A stretch of DNA of 64,000 nucleotides from Raphanus sativus (lineage: Eukaryota > Streptophyta > Magnoliopsida > Brassicales > Brassicaceae): the NCBI RefSeq assembly GCF_000801105.2, contig NC_079519.1:31285288-31349287 (forward strand), read 5' to 3'. Each line of letters starts with the position of its first letter. Positions within the stretch are counted from its first letter, which is position 1. Below are positions 9,784 through 21,299 of the stretch, in pieces. A model generated the notes under the pieces. It did not search any database, was not told where the DNA came from, and was given only the letters and a program-made list of their open reading frames with translations. The position numbers and the translations under genes are program-made.

Positions 9784-12158
9784 ATGGCGTCTTTGGCTCA
9801 GCAATTCACCGGGCTGAGATGCTCTCCGCTCTCCTCCTCTCCCAGGCTATCGAGGAGAGCAGCCAAGAACTTCCCGCAGAACAAATCCTCCACCTCCGTT
9901 TCTCCGACGATCGTCGCGGCGGTCGCGATGTCCAGCGGCCAGACGAGAGAGAGGCTGGAGCTTAAGAAGATGTTCGAAGACGCTTACGAGCGTTGCAGAA
10001 CTGCTCCCATGGAAGGCGTCGCTTTCACCGTCGACGATTTCGCAGCCGCCATCGAACAATACGACTTCAATTCCGAAATCGGCACTAGGGTTTGTTCTCT
10101 ACCTTTACAATTATCTTTGTGGGGTTTGAGAAAAAGTTTCGAACTTTAAGCTGTAAATCATTGCTTGAGTTATAGCTATTAGACAAAACTAGTTCAGTTA
10201 TGTTCTGCTTTACGATGTTCGTGGGTTTTGGAGAAATGTTTCGAACGCTTTAATCATTGCTTGAGTTCGAGCTGTTGTTGTATTAGACCAAACTAGTTCA
10301 GTTATGTTTCTGCTTTACCTTTGTGGGGTTTGAAAAAAGTTTCCAACTTTGTAATCGTTGCTGGAGTTCGAGCTGTTACTGTAAAGACCACAAACTAGTT
10401 CAGTTATGTTCTCCTTTACAATATCTTTGTGGGTTTTGAGAAAAGTTTCGAACTTTACGCTGTAATCATTGCTTGATTTCGAGCTATTGATGTATAGACC
10501 AAACTAGTTCAGTTAATTAGTTATGTTCTCCTTTACAATATCTCTGTGGGGTTTTAGACCAAACTAGTTCAGTTATGTTTCTACCTTTACAATATCTCTG
10601 TGGGGTTTTAGAAAAGTTTCGAACTTTGAGGTGTAATCGTTGCTTTAAGCTTGAGAAAAACTAAGATGATAAAACGACAGCGTTTGGTTCTGTAGAGCTG
10701 TGTTATCATTTCGTGGTTATGACATTGTTCAGGTGAAAGGAACGGTGTTCAAGACCGATGCAAACGGTGCATTAGTCGACATCTCTGCAAAATCGTCGGC
10801 TTACTTGTCGGTTGAGCAGGCTTGCATTCACAGAATCAAGCATGTGGAGGAAGCTGGTATAGTTCCTGGTATGGTGGAGGAGTTTGTCATCATTGGTGAG
10901 AACGAGAGTGATGACAGTTTGCTATTGAGCTTGAGGATGATCCAGTACGAACTCGCTTGGGAACGGTGTAGGCAGCTTCAGGCTGAGGATGTTGTCGTTA
11001 AAGCTAAGGTATGGTTTGGAACTTCTTTGCTTCTCCTTTGGTCTCTTTGGCTAATAATGTGGATTGTATGCGTAGGTTATTGGGGCTAACAAAGGTGGTT
11101 TAGTGGCTATGGTGGAGGGTCTTCGTGGATTTGTGCCATTTTCGCAGATATCATCGGTAAGTACTTGTCTCAGAGCTTTTATGTCATAAATGTCATAACA
11201 CAACTTGATTAGCAGTGTGTTTCTTCTACATCTGTTTTGTTAGAAAGCACCAGCTGAAGAGCTACTTGAGAAAGAGATACCTCTCAAGTTTGTGGAGGTT
11301 GATGAGGAACAGACAAAGCTTGTCCTCAGTAACCGTAAAGCTGTAGCAGATAGCCAGGCTCAGCTTGGAATTGGATCTGTGGTCCTCGGAGTTGTTCAGA
11401 GCTTGAAACCTTATGGTGCATTCATTGACATTGGTGGAATCAATGGGCTTCTCCATGTCAGTCAGATCAGTCATGACCGTGTCTCGGATATCGCTACTGT
11501 TCTTCAGCCCGGTGACACTCTTAAGGTCTCTCTCTACTACTGATAGTCTTAAAACTCTATTTGATTCGGATGTTACCTAACTTATGATGTTTAACAGGTT
11601 ATGATACTGAGCCATGACCGTGATAGAGGAAGAGTAAGTCTCTCCACAAAGAAGCTGGAGCCAACACCTGGTGATATGATTCGCAACCCAAAACTTGTTT
11701 TCGAGAAGGTAAACACTATTATTTACCACTGAAACACTCTCTCACCTTTCCCTTTATGGTCAGTCTCTCAATCCTGGCTTCTACTTTTATGTTTGTCTCA
11801 AGGCTGAGGAGATGGCTCAGACGTTCAGACAGAGAATCGCCCAAGCAGAAGCTATGGCCCGTGCAGACATGCTTCGCTTCCAACCTGAGGTATGACTCTC
11901 CAACAAACTTTTGCAAGAATTATGTTGTTGGGGTTTGGTTTGCTAAATTGGATTGTGATCAATAACCGGAGATAACCAGAGAAACTTCGGTTTTGCTGGA
12001 TGATAAGATGATAATAAGTTAATGTTGTTGGTGTATGTTTTGAGCAGAGTGGACTGACGCTGAGTTCTGAAGGGATACTAGGACCACTCGGATCCGACTT
12101 GCCAGATGATGGAGTTGATCTCACCGTCGGTGACATTCCTCCTGCCGTTGATCTTTAG
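9784..12158 (+). CDS. RPS1: Plastid 30S ribosomal protein S1
   Basis: RNA-binding protein of the chloroplast small ribosomal subunit that helps initiate plastid translation. Seven in-phase exons: 9784-10089, 10733-11008, 11076-11156, 11244-11525, 11598-11708, 11803-11889 and 12048-12158, all with GT-AG introns, giving 417 residues. A serine/arginine-rich N-terminus (about 40-50 residues) is a plastid transit peptide. Three S1 RNA-binding folds follow: about 98-168 ([20 protein letters not shown]), about 190-255 ([20 protein letters not shown]) and about 262-332 ([20 protein letters not shown]). Length and domain number match the nuclear-encoded Arabidopsis protein (At5g30510, from memory). 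Intron 1 is filled by an approximately 110-bp tandem repeat. It is convergent with SWC5, 334 bp away. Confidence 0.96.
10090..10650 (+). repeat. Intronic minisatellite in RPS1 intron 1
   Basis: About five to six diverged tandem units of about 80-120 bp. Shared phrases are accaaactagttcagttatg, tttacaatatctttgtgggg and aaaagtttcgaacttt. The first unit begins at the intron's own 5' splice site. The array occupies most of the 643-bp intron. Confidence 0.85.
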
Positions 12159-12492
12159 ATTCAAAACCTTTTCTTTTCTTGCGTTTACTTTTCATAGACA
12201 ACACATCCTCGAGCTTAATGTAAAATGTAACAACTCATGTGTATGTTTCATTTGATTGCAATGTCCAAAAGTTCATCAAGAAAGCTTAACTCGAGCCGAA
12301 CTGACCAAAAGTATCCCACCCTGGCCTCATTTGATGTTATACATGGTTAGAAATAGAAGCATGTGCTTGTGTTGCATTGAAAGCCTATTTTATTATGTTC
12401 ATAGCCTAAAGAAGAGAGGATCTTCATGGTTCAACATACATACACATGAAACCGAATCAATCAAGCGAACCGGGAAACTCAGTTTAGAATTT
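12159..12492. other. Convergent 3' intergenic region RPS1/SWC5
   Basis: 334 bp separating two convergent stop codons. It must contain both 3'UTRs and polyadenylation sites, so overlapping transcripts are likely. No other gene is seen. Confidence 0.6.
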
Positions 12493-13838
12493 TCAGACAT
12501 CATCGAGTCTTCTCTTGGACTGAAGAGCTAAACGAGCGTCTCTCTCTTTCTCAAACTGTCTGTAGTCAGCTCTCTCCAAGAAAGAAACTTTGTCAAGATA
12601 CTTATCCGAGCTCTTCTTGTACTTATCCAGCTCATCTTCAACACCTTTGTTCTCCTCCTTGTACTCTCCCCAGTCTTTCTTCGTCTTGTCCAAAACGCTC
12701 AGCTTCTGTTTCTTTTTAATCTGCTCAAGAACCGCATCAACCCCTGAAGTGGCCGCAGAGGATGAGGAGGAGGAGGCTTCCTTTGAACCCGCTTCCACTA
12801 ACCTCTTCACTTCGATTTCTTGACCAGCAAAGTCTTTGACCTCCGTTATCTGCAATTCACACATACACAACCCATCCTCTTAGCTCAACACAGCTGAGAG
12901 ATCTTAGATTCTAACGTTATCGAGGCAAAGAATATTTATATTAAAGTAAAGACAGAGACTTTGATCACACACAACCCATCCTCTTAGCTCAATACAGCTC
13001 AGAGATCTTAGATTCTAACGGTTAGTACCGAGGCAAAGCACATTCTTATTAACTTAAAGGACAGATACTTTAATCATAACCAATCCACCCTCTTAGTTCA
13101 AAACAGCTGAGAGTTTTTAGATTCTAAGGCAAAACACAGTCATATTAACGTAAAGAGAGAGACTTTAATCACACACACAATTCGTCCTCTTAGCTCAAAA
13201 CAACTGAGAGATCTTAGATTATAACGTTACCAAGGCAAAGAACAGTCATATTAACTTAAAAGACAGAGACTTCAATCACCACACAATCCGTCGTCCTCTT
13301 AGTTCATAACAGCTGAGAGATCTTAGATTCTAACTTACAATAGTCAAACACACACACACAAAAGTTAAAGCCTTTCTCACTGACCTCAACTTTGCCACGG
13401 CTAGAAGCAGCAGCAGCGGTTGCGGCTGCGTTTCTAACAGCAGCTAGAGCGGCTGAAGCAATGCGCTTAGCCTCCTCCTCGCTACTAACCGAAACGCTAT
13501 CTTCGTTTTGTACAGCTTTGTGATCTTTCTTCTTCTTCGCATCATCAACAATACCAAGATAACTTTTCCAGTTCTGTGAATATCGAAAAAGGATCAAACT
13601 TTTGAAAATCTCAGACGATAAGAAAGAGTGCAGGAGAGAAGAAGAAGAAGAATCTCACGCTATTAGGTGATTTTTTAGCGGTGGGAGGCGAAGAGGTTGA
13701 GGTCTTTGAGACGAAATTGAATCGCTTTTTTGGTACTCCTTCGTTCATTTGCTTCCAGATCTCTGAAACTTTCTTGGAAACGCTGCTCGAGCCAGTTTTC
13801 TCAGGCGAGTTTCTCTCTGATTGCTCAGGGGACGCCAT
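12493..13838 (-). CDS. SWC5: SWR1-complex subunit SWC5 homologue (BCNT/CFDP1 family)
   Basis: Three exons on the minus strand: 13838-13659, 13573-13385 and 12849-12493, in phase, giving 241 residues. The C-terminal BCNT domain (about residues 165-235) shows the family signature LDKTKKDWGEYKEE and the stretch DKVSFLERADYRQFEKERDA. The N-terminal half is Ser/Lys/Ala-rich and probably disordered, with an alanine run near residues 105-115. SWC5 is a nuclear subunit of the chromatin remodeller that exchanges H2A for H2A.Z. Close to the usual length of the plant protein (about 236 residues for At5g30490, from memory). Intron 2 consists mainly of a tandem repeat. The leader contains a GA/CT microsatellite at 13940-13975. 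Confidence 0.93.
12855..13370 (-). repeat. Intronic minisatellite in SWC5 intron 2
   Basis: About five tandem units of about 95-115 bp. Each carries ccatcctcttagctca or a close variant, then agctgagagatcttagattc, then ggcaaagaa and a tattaa...agacagagact tract. The array makes up almost all of the 535-bp intron. Confidence 0.85.
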
Positions 13839-13936
13839 GCTTAGATTCGTTTATAGGGAAACGAGCTGATTCGTCTGGGGGTTTCTGATAGAAGTGGAGA
13901 ACAGACGAAACAGAGAGGAGAAAGCAGAGGAGAAGG

Positions 13937-13939
<3 letters not shown>

Positions 13940-13975
<36 letters not shown>
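13940..13975. repeat. (GA)n microsatellite in the SWC5 leader
   Basis: Uninterrupted AG/GA dinucleotide repeat of about 36 bp roughly 100 bp upstream of the SWC5 start. It reads as a CT repeat in the transcript, a common plant 5'UTR element. Confidence 0.9.
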
Positions 13976-13978
<3 letters not shown>

Positions 13979-14009
13979 GGCTTTTAAAATGAAGAGGAGA
14001 AATAAAAGT

Positions 14010-14035
14010 GAACAAGCCCAACAAGGCCCATATTC
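14010..14035 (-). promoter_or_regulatory. Site II-like motifs upstream of SWC5
   Basis: AGCCCA and GGCCCAT (14025-14031) lie about 190 bp upstream of the SWC5 ATG. TGGGCC/T site II elements are common TCP-factor sites in promoters of plant ribosome and housekeeping genes. Function here is inferred. Confidence 0.3.
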
Positions 14036-14390
14036 AAATTGCACCTCAAAAACAGTAATCAAGGAGCAGCTTCTCCTATGCTCCAAAAACTTGGTAGCTT
14101 TGCCTATGCCTAGACGCTAGACCCATGGGTGTTGTTGATTATCTTGTACCAGGTTTATTATTATTTCAAAAGATTTTCTTAAGACAATGTTTAGTTAAGT
14201 TATTTAACATAACCACCAGATCAAAATACTCTTATGATCTATTCAATTCCAATCAAAGCTTTTTAATTATCCAGACATGTAAACAGCAGAGCCAATCCTT
14301 CAAACGAAGGCCGTAAAACAACAAACAGTAGTCTGTCATTACAAGATAAGGTGAACCAAAAACGAGATCATATTCTCTGGTAAATGCAAT

Positions 14391-15393
14391 TCAGTGCCTT
14401 CTATGTTTTGTTTTCTTGGAGTCACTTCCCTTTCTCTTCCACCTCTTATCCTGATTAGATCTGTTCTTCTCTTCAATCTCCCTCACTTTACGCTTCCTGC
14501 GAATAATACAACACAAAAAATCACTTAACAAACTCATCTCTTTGCAGCAACCTCTCTCAACACCCACCCCTATCATAGTTCTTGACACAGACATAGCATT
14601 CTTGCAATCCATAGGTATGATACAAAGTAGCATACCTGTACTGAGAAACTTTGGGGTCTGAAACCAAGTCTTCAGCAAGGCTTGTTTTTCTATCCTTCTT
14701 TGACAGTCGATCATAGAACTCTTGCGCTGGTTCAATTACTGTACCAACCTGTTTTTTCTCAACACAAAGAAAACACAACAAGAGTTGGTGTTAAGACAAA
14801 AAAAAAGAAGAAGTTTTTGGTCTTGATAAAGTTTTGCAGCAGCTCAGAGACACTTGCCTGGAAATACTTTTCAGCTAGTTTTGACTGGGACGCAACTCTC
14901 TTGTAGTGTTTCTTAGGATCCATTACATCCCTCAACTGCCAAAAGAGAGACTAAAATTAAAGAACTGTGAAACCAAAACCAAGACAACAACAACAGCGAA
15001 GAACACATTACCTTAAGCAACTGAAGGTCTCTTTTCAACTCAGGAGTCATTGTTGGTGCAGGCATATCAAACCTATCCACAAATAGCAGGTACAAATATG
15101 AACCTCTCAGCCAAATGATTTCGTATAAAACAAATAAAAGGGTTTAGCAAAGTTTCTTACCAGTTTGATCCAGTGGTGTCTTTGATTTGCTTTCTAATCA
15201 TCTTGTTGACTTTCTTTGGATCAGTAGGTGGAAGACAAAGACCATCAACGAGCTCTGACTTAGACGTCCAAAGAGAGCTGCTTTCGTGTCTCTCAGCTAC
15301 TTTACTTGAACTGGAACCAGTTTTGGAGTCTAAAGCTAAGGAAGGAAGCTTTGGTTCCCATTTAAGACCGATCAATGGTTTAACCTCCGACAT
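14391..15393 (-). CDS. FCF2: Fcf2 pre-rRNA processing protein
   Basis: Five exons on the minus strand: 15393-15161, 15072-15012, 14935-14858, 14748-14636 and 14496-14391, giving 196 residues. The Fcf2 domain (about 80-175) includes LRDVMDPKKHYKR, YFQVGTVIEPAQEFYDRL and KDRKTSLAEDLVSD. The C-terminus is a basic tail (KRKGSDSKKTKHRRH) suited to nucleolar targeting. Fcf2 proteins act in the small-subunit processome in early pre-18S rRNA cleavage. Intron 3 uses a GC donor (CAG|gcaagt) with an ordinary AG acceptor. It lies in tandem behind SWC5, an order I recall from Arabidopsis (At5g30495 next to At5g30490). Confidence 0.92.
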
Positions 15394-16620
15394 TATTATC
15401 TAAACTGCAGTTGTGGTCTGAACACTAGAAAGCAAAAAAACAGAACACGAAACTTGTTTAGAATCGATCTAAAGGACAAGCATATACCTTTACACACGAT
15501 TTAACGATTTGTACATATAATCAAAGGAATAAAAGTTAAAAAAAAAAAAACAAAACAGAGAGTTCAGAGTAATCATAGGAGTATGAGAGAGGAACACGTA
15601 CAAAAGCAGGTACACCGGAGATGTAGTCGGTCGGAGAAGGCTACTTCAGAGAGAATCGCTCAAGAAACCACAAAGCTTCTGATACCGGAAAAACCTTTCC
15701 GCCGCCTAATTAAGAGGGAAAAATAGGGTTCCTCAAAACTACGTAAGCCCATTAACGACGTCGTCGTGTAGTACTGATTTTTTTAATTGTTGGGCCAATT
15801 AATGGGCTTAGATCATTTTTTGTTTTGTTTTGTTTTATAATATTTTTGGTTTGGGCTGTGTATTTTAAAGATGTGTATTCTCTCCATCCTGTATTAGTGG
15901 AAAAATTTCTTAGAATTATTGTTTTTTGGGTCAACAAAGGAATTATTTTGACTTTTAATATTTTGAGAAACGCTTTTTTTTTTATTGACCAATATATAAG
16001 CATTAAAAGTCTATGTTAAGAAATTCAATAGAGTATTCAATAATCATTGTTGATGGCCTTATTTTACCATCTTCTGCAATTTTAGTTAAAATATTGATTT
16101 TAAAATTATTATCATTGACATCTTTTCTTTTTTATAAAAAAAAATTAGTCTAATTGAGCAGAGCTTTCATAACAAGAATAATTCAGTGCTTAAGAAAAAA
16201 CAGAATCAAAGTTAATTGTAGTTGACGTAGTGTTCGCTTTTGACCAATCACAATAAATACAATAAATTCAAGACAAAAAAACAAAAAAATCAACGATTAA
16301 GTGGGGCCCGCCAAGATATGTACGACATGGATACAATAAGGTTTGTACTCCACCGAGATATCATCCGTTGATAGATACACGAGTGTAATCCAACGGTCAA
16401 AAGAAAACTAAAAAGAGACTGGGGACACAACAAAGAAAGACATAAAAGCAGGAAAAGCCAAAGTACTTCTATTCCTCATGTTTTAGAGAGACACAGAGTT
16501 TTTTTCGAGAAGACAGCAAAAAGGCATTCTTCTTCAGTCAGTCAATCATTCATTACAACTCATCATCAGGAGGGCCCCTTGTGTTCTCCCGATTCCATTT
16601 TGATTTTCGTGCTCACTTCG
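15394..16620. other. Divergent promoter region FCF2/PHL1
   Basis: About 1.1 kb between the FCF2 start (leftward) and the PHL1 leader exon (rightward). Site II-like ggcccaat/atgggctta motifs lie near 15790-15810. No gene was seen. The PHL1 leader exon probably ends at the gaggtaag donor near 16622. Confidence 0.5.
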
Positions 16621-16621
16621 A

Positions 16622-17468
16622 GGTAAGATTCTCCTCAAAAGGGTTTGTTATTTTTGAGTTACTACTTGATTTCAATTTTCAAAGTTCACAGCTTTAATTA
16701 AACACACTCGTTCACTTTTCATGTTAACTTTGTTGTGATCGATCTAATAAGGGAAGACAATATGATGTTTTTTTTTTTTTGTAATTAAGAGAATATGATG
16801 TTGTGGATTGATTTTTCATGTTAATCTTAGTTATGATTCAAGGAAGAGACAGTCTTATGTTAAACCCATCTAGCTTTACATCATCCTCTAGGATTGTTCC
16901 AGTTTTGATTTAATTGAATTTTGATACTGAGTGTCTTCTGAAAATGATTCTCTTAGATTATGTTCTTTGAGTTTACAATATTGATGGGGTTGTTATGCTC
17001 TCATGTTGGCTCCTTCTTATACGTCTCTCTAGCTCATCAAAAAGCCTTTTACCTCTTTGTGAAAGTGGGCGTAAATCTCATTCCTTTAGCACTGATTCCA
17101 TATCTTATGTCTTTTCACTATCTTTGATGTAGATGCCTCATCATCTCCATGATCATTTCCTTTAGGTTCATAGGTTTCTGGATTAAAAGAAAAAAAGCAC
17201 ATTTGTCCTCTCGTTTCTTTATTTCTTTTCATGAAGATTCTCAGTTTCTAAGGGTAGAACAAGGAGAGAAGTTGATCTAAAGCAAAATAAATAGTTGAGA
17301 ATATTCTTGAGAGATTTTTTTTTTTTTTTTGACTGAGGGAAAAAGACAGAATCCGAATAATTATGTGAAAAAAAAGGAATTTGATTCAATGGTTCATGTC
17401 CTCATTAAATAAATTTTTCATATATTTAACTTGCTGAATTTGAGTCTCTTCTCTCCTTGTCATTTAGC
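16622..17468 (+). other. Leader intron of PHL1
   Basis: A 5'UTR intron is inferred from the donor cttcgag|gtaagatt near 16622 and a T-rich acceptor ending catttag near 17468. It is about 0.85 kb, non-coding and T-rich. Long leader introns are common in plant transcription factor genes. Confidence 0.5.
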
Positions 17469-17549
17469 ATCATACATTGCAAAGCTACTTTTCACCCTTC
17501 TGAAACTTAAGGCTACTGTGTGGTGTTGTGCAAAACTGCTATTTTCTCA

Positions 17550-19333
17550 ATGGCTATGGCTAATGACTTTGGATATTCAACTGCTATGTCTTCATCTTTT
17601 TCAGCTCTACATGCCACTGTAGAAGACAGATACCACAAGTTTCCCAACTCTTTCTGGGGTTCATCAGGGGAGGAACTGATGAACAACCATGTGCCCTATC
17701 AGGTTGTCAACTCTGGTGGTGTATATCTGTCCGGATTCTGCAACGTTTCTGCCGTCTCAACTCATGGAAGGACTTCCCAAACACAGCCACCTGTATCCAC
17801 CATGCCAAGTGACAGATCCTCTATGCAACAGCCACCTGTATTCACCATGCCAAGTGACAGATCCTCTATGCAGGATTGCCAACAATCCTCTTCATTGATT
17901 AATCATCACCCTCAGGAGTTTTTAGATCCACTTGATGAGCTCTTTGACTTTTCTGACCATGTTTCTGCTCCTAATCCACAAGCAGAGAGTAGTGGTGTAG
18001 TAAAGGTGGTTGATCTTCATGAGAAAAGCGAGTGGCAAAACTGGGCAGATCAGTTGATGTCTGTTGACAATGGTTCAGAGCCAAACTGGTCTGAACTTCT
18101 TGGAGATCCAAGTCCAAACAATCAAAACTCACAGGCTCAGTTTCATCAGCGTTCACAACAGATACCGACACCATCTCCAGATGTACAAAGGCAAGAGATA
18201 ATAGCTAACCAGCAGCAGCAGCATCAGGTGGTTTCGTTGGAGGAGCAGCTCAGTGCAAGAAACTCATCAGCTAGTGCTGCCACATCTAAACAGAGGATGC
18301 GTTGGACACCAGAGCTTCATGAGGCGTTTGTTGAAGCTGTTAATCAACTTGGTGGTAGTGAACGTGCGTAAGCTTTTCTTCTTCTTCTCAAGGCTATTAT
18401 TTCTAAACACTGGAACTTATTCTTTTTTTTTTCTTTACTCTACCGTAGGAGCCACGCCTAAGGCTGTTTTGAAGCTCTTGAAGAACCCTGGCTTGACCAT
18501 ATATCATGTTAAAAGCCATTTGCAGGTTTGTTTCTTAACCATATTTTCATTTGTTATTTTTTGGGTTCTCATGCTGTTTCTCTGCTAAGCTTAGCTCCTT
18601 TCTCATTTGCTACCCTCTCACAGAAATACAGAACAGCTAGGTATAAACCGGAGACTTCAGAAGCTACAGGTACATTCTTGAGCTATGAACCACATAGTCC
18701 TTAGAGAAAGCTATAGTCTTAAAGACTAACATGTTACAAAGGGGTGTGTGTATCTTTGTATAACTGTGTTTCTTTCTTTCTTTCTTTCACAGGAGAACCT
18801 CAAGAGAAGAAGATCACATCCATTGAAGATATCAAATCTCTTGACATGAAAACGTAACTTTCAGTTTTCTTATTCTGAAAGTTACAGGGTTAACATACTT
18901 GTATGTTGAATGTTTTCACTCTTTTCTTTACCAGGAGCGTTGAGATCACACAAGCTCTGAGGTTACAGATGGAAGTTCAGAAACGTCTCCATGAGCAGCT
19001 CGAGGTAATCAAAATTATCCTTCTTTCCCTGTTGTCTAACCATAAAGAGAATTAGTAGTCCTATGTATTCATGACTATTGTTCTCATGTTGTTTAATTTA
19101 TATGCACTCAGATCCAACGGTCCCTGCAGTTACAGATTGAAAAACAAGGCCGATACCTACAGATGATGTTTGAGAAACAACAACAGTTGCAAGAGAACAA
19201 TGGCTCTTCCTCAGAGCCATCACCAAAGCAATGTAATGGGACATCTGCAGAAGTAGACTTTGGACTCGTGGCACAAGCAGTGAATCAAACTGAATCTGCT
19301 TTAGCATCAAGGAAACGGGCCAGAGATGATTAG
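17550..19333 (+). CDS. PHL1: PHR1-like MYB-CC transcription factor
   Basis: Regulator of phosphate-starvation genes, expected to bind P1BS sites as a dimer in the nucleus. Six exons: 17550-18363, 18449-18525, 18624-18669, 18793-18853, 18935-19004 and 19112-19333, in phase, 429 residues. The MYB domain (about 246-301) runs from KQRMRWTPELHEAFVEAV to NPGLTIYHVKSHLQKYR. The coiled-coil domain (about 332-378) has the LHEQLE motif and a K-Q-G-R-Y-L segment. The start MAMANDFGYSTAMSSS matches Arabidopsis PHL1 (At5g29000, from memory), ruling out PHR1 itself. An in-frame 45-bp tandem duplication in exon 1 helps explain extra length over the 413-residue relative. The mRNA has a leader intron. Confidence 0.96.
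17784..17873 (+). repeat. 45-bp in-frame tandem duplication inside PHL1 exon 1
   Basis: Two adjacent 45-bp copies differing at very few bases, each coding QPPVxTMPSDRSSMQ. Only one equivalent segment is known to me in the Arabidopsis protein. Confidence 0.9.
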
Positions 19334-20396
19334 TACATTAAAAATATGTTTTATGGTTGATTTGTGGAAACCAAGAGATGCAATAACTCCAGTTTTGTTA
19401 TAAAGAAAAGTTGTTTCTTCCTAGCTCTGTGTTTTGTTCTGTTTAGGAAGCAACGGTTAACATGATTACATATGACTCTCTTGGACATATAAATGTTGTA
19501 TTTGAAATCTAGCACTATGGAATTTTCTGAACTGATAAGATGCTGTGTAGGATTATGGTTAACTTATCAGCAGCTCTATATTGTTTTTTTGGTTTATCAT
19601 ATGATGTGTATACGATATGCTCAACTAAGCTACCACACCTTGGCCCAAATGTATTTTTTCTTGGTTATAAAGATTGTGATATCGATAGTTCTTGAAGCTT
19701 CATTAGATTTATCTGTAGATTAGACATAATAGTTGTGTAACAACACCGTTCGTTGGCATGATTGTCTTTGACCCTTTGTATATATACCAACAAAAATAAA
19801 GAACACACGCCTATCTTACATTTGCCATATTAAAATTTTGTTTTATTATTGTTTTTTTGACGTTTGGTGAAGTAATAGTTTACGTACGATTCCTTCGGTG
19901 GTTGGAAAAGTAGAAAATGATTTGAATACAAAGTTTCGTGTAAAACAAGAAATTATAATTAACAATCCCGTGTTTTATACTGAACATTATATATATTTTT
20001 AAAGAAAGACATGCACATACATTTATTATATTTTAATTTTATTTATTATTATCATGTTTTGACGTTTGGTGGACCAATTACAAATGATTATAGTGTATAG
20101 AATAAGGGAGTTAGTATAAAACACGTGTAATTAGTTTACAAAAAAAAATAAAACACGTGTAATATTAAATTCAAGTCAAGTAAAGACAACTTATCATACA
20201 ACAAATTTTTGTGTTTTATACTAAATTTTAAATTCAAGTCAAGTAAAAAAGACTATAATAAAACAAAATGTTTTTAAAAACCAAACCAAACTTTAATCAG
20301 TGTGGTGATATATTTATATATATATGTATATATATTTACTATATAATAGTAGTACTTTAATAACACAACACAACCTCCTACACATAAGACTTTCAC
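19334..20396. other. AT-rich intergenic sequence downstream of PHL1, with short direct repeats
   Basis: No gene recognised. It holds two copies of tgacgtttggtg (about 19858 and 20060), two of aaaacacgtgtaa with a CACGTG G-box (about 20138 and 20152), and two of aaattcaagtcaagtaaa (about 20166 and 20229), suggesting local duplication. TA-rich TATA-like sequence lies at 20310-20345. Confidence 0.5.
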
Positions 20397-21032
20397 ATGT
20401 CAACTTCCATATCCGAGAAACCGCAGCTTGGGGTTAGTCCTTTAAAAAAAAAAAAATTCCATGAAAATGTCATGATGTATAAATATTATCTTTATAGGTG
20501 TATATTCTTGGCTTGTACTGAGTGGTTTTGTGTTATGATTCTCTGCCTCTTTTCAGACCAGCTGGTAAACAATGCATTTGGTTCTTTCTTTCTTCATAAT
20601 CCAAGTGTCGCTTTTATTCATATTTCATATCGAAATTCACATTTTCATAATCTTTTTTTTCTCTTATAAGAAAATTGATTTTCTTAGTTCAAACATTGTG
20701 TTCAAATATAATTGAGATTAGATACGATCAACGGTTATGCTCTTCTCTCCTTTAATATCTCCATAATTGTTGTAACAAATCCGTTTTCATGTGTTTATTA
20801 ATATGTTCTCCTCTCTTTTCTTCATTTTCTCTTGAAGTAATTTTCATTTGTGCTTATTCAGCTCATTTAGACTGAATATTTATAGAGGTTCATCACAGTT
20901 TTTTTTTTCATTTGCTTTTATCTGTTTCATTGAGAATTCGAATTGTTCTTTTTTTTTCTCTGTTGCAGGGAGATAGCAAATGGACCACTTGATGAAGGAG
21001 GAGACAGACATGTTTTGATCAAAGCATCTTGA
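20397..21032 (+). CDS. Candidate small-peptide gene with an 8-nt microexon (unrecognised)
   Basis: Speculative model: exon 1 20397-20432 (MSTSISEKPQLG) ending at a gttagt donor; an 8-nt exon 20557-20564 flanked by a strong pyrimidine-AG acceptor and a gtaaac donor; exon 3 20969-21032 after a T-rich tract ending in cag, coding EIANGPLDEGGDRHVLIKAS. The phases join into a 35-residue peptide. A TA-rich box and an A/C-rich leader precede the ATG. I do not recognise the product. The sequence may instead be leader or promoter of the fucosyltransferase gene that follows. Confidence 0.2.
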
Positions 21033-21299
21033 TCTCCATCTTTTTTTTCACACAATATTATCTTAGAAAAGAAAAAAAGAAAAAATCATGTGATTTGTGG
21101 TTGATAGTTGACAAGTGTGGCTATAAAAGAAAGTAGTTTCCTGAGAAACTTAATTATAGGTAGGAAGAAAGTAAGATTTTAATGGGAAAAGCTTTCAGTT
21201 ACAAAGAGAAGTAAAAGACAAAGAGAGAGAACAACAAGTGGGTTTGGTTTTTGGTTTAGGAAAAATCAAACGGTAGCAAAAGAAAGTAGTAGTATAAGC

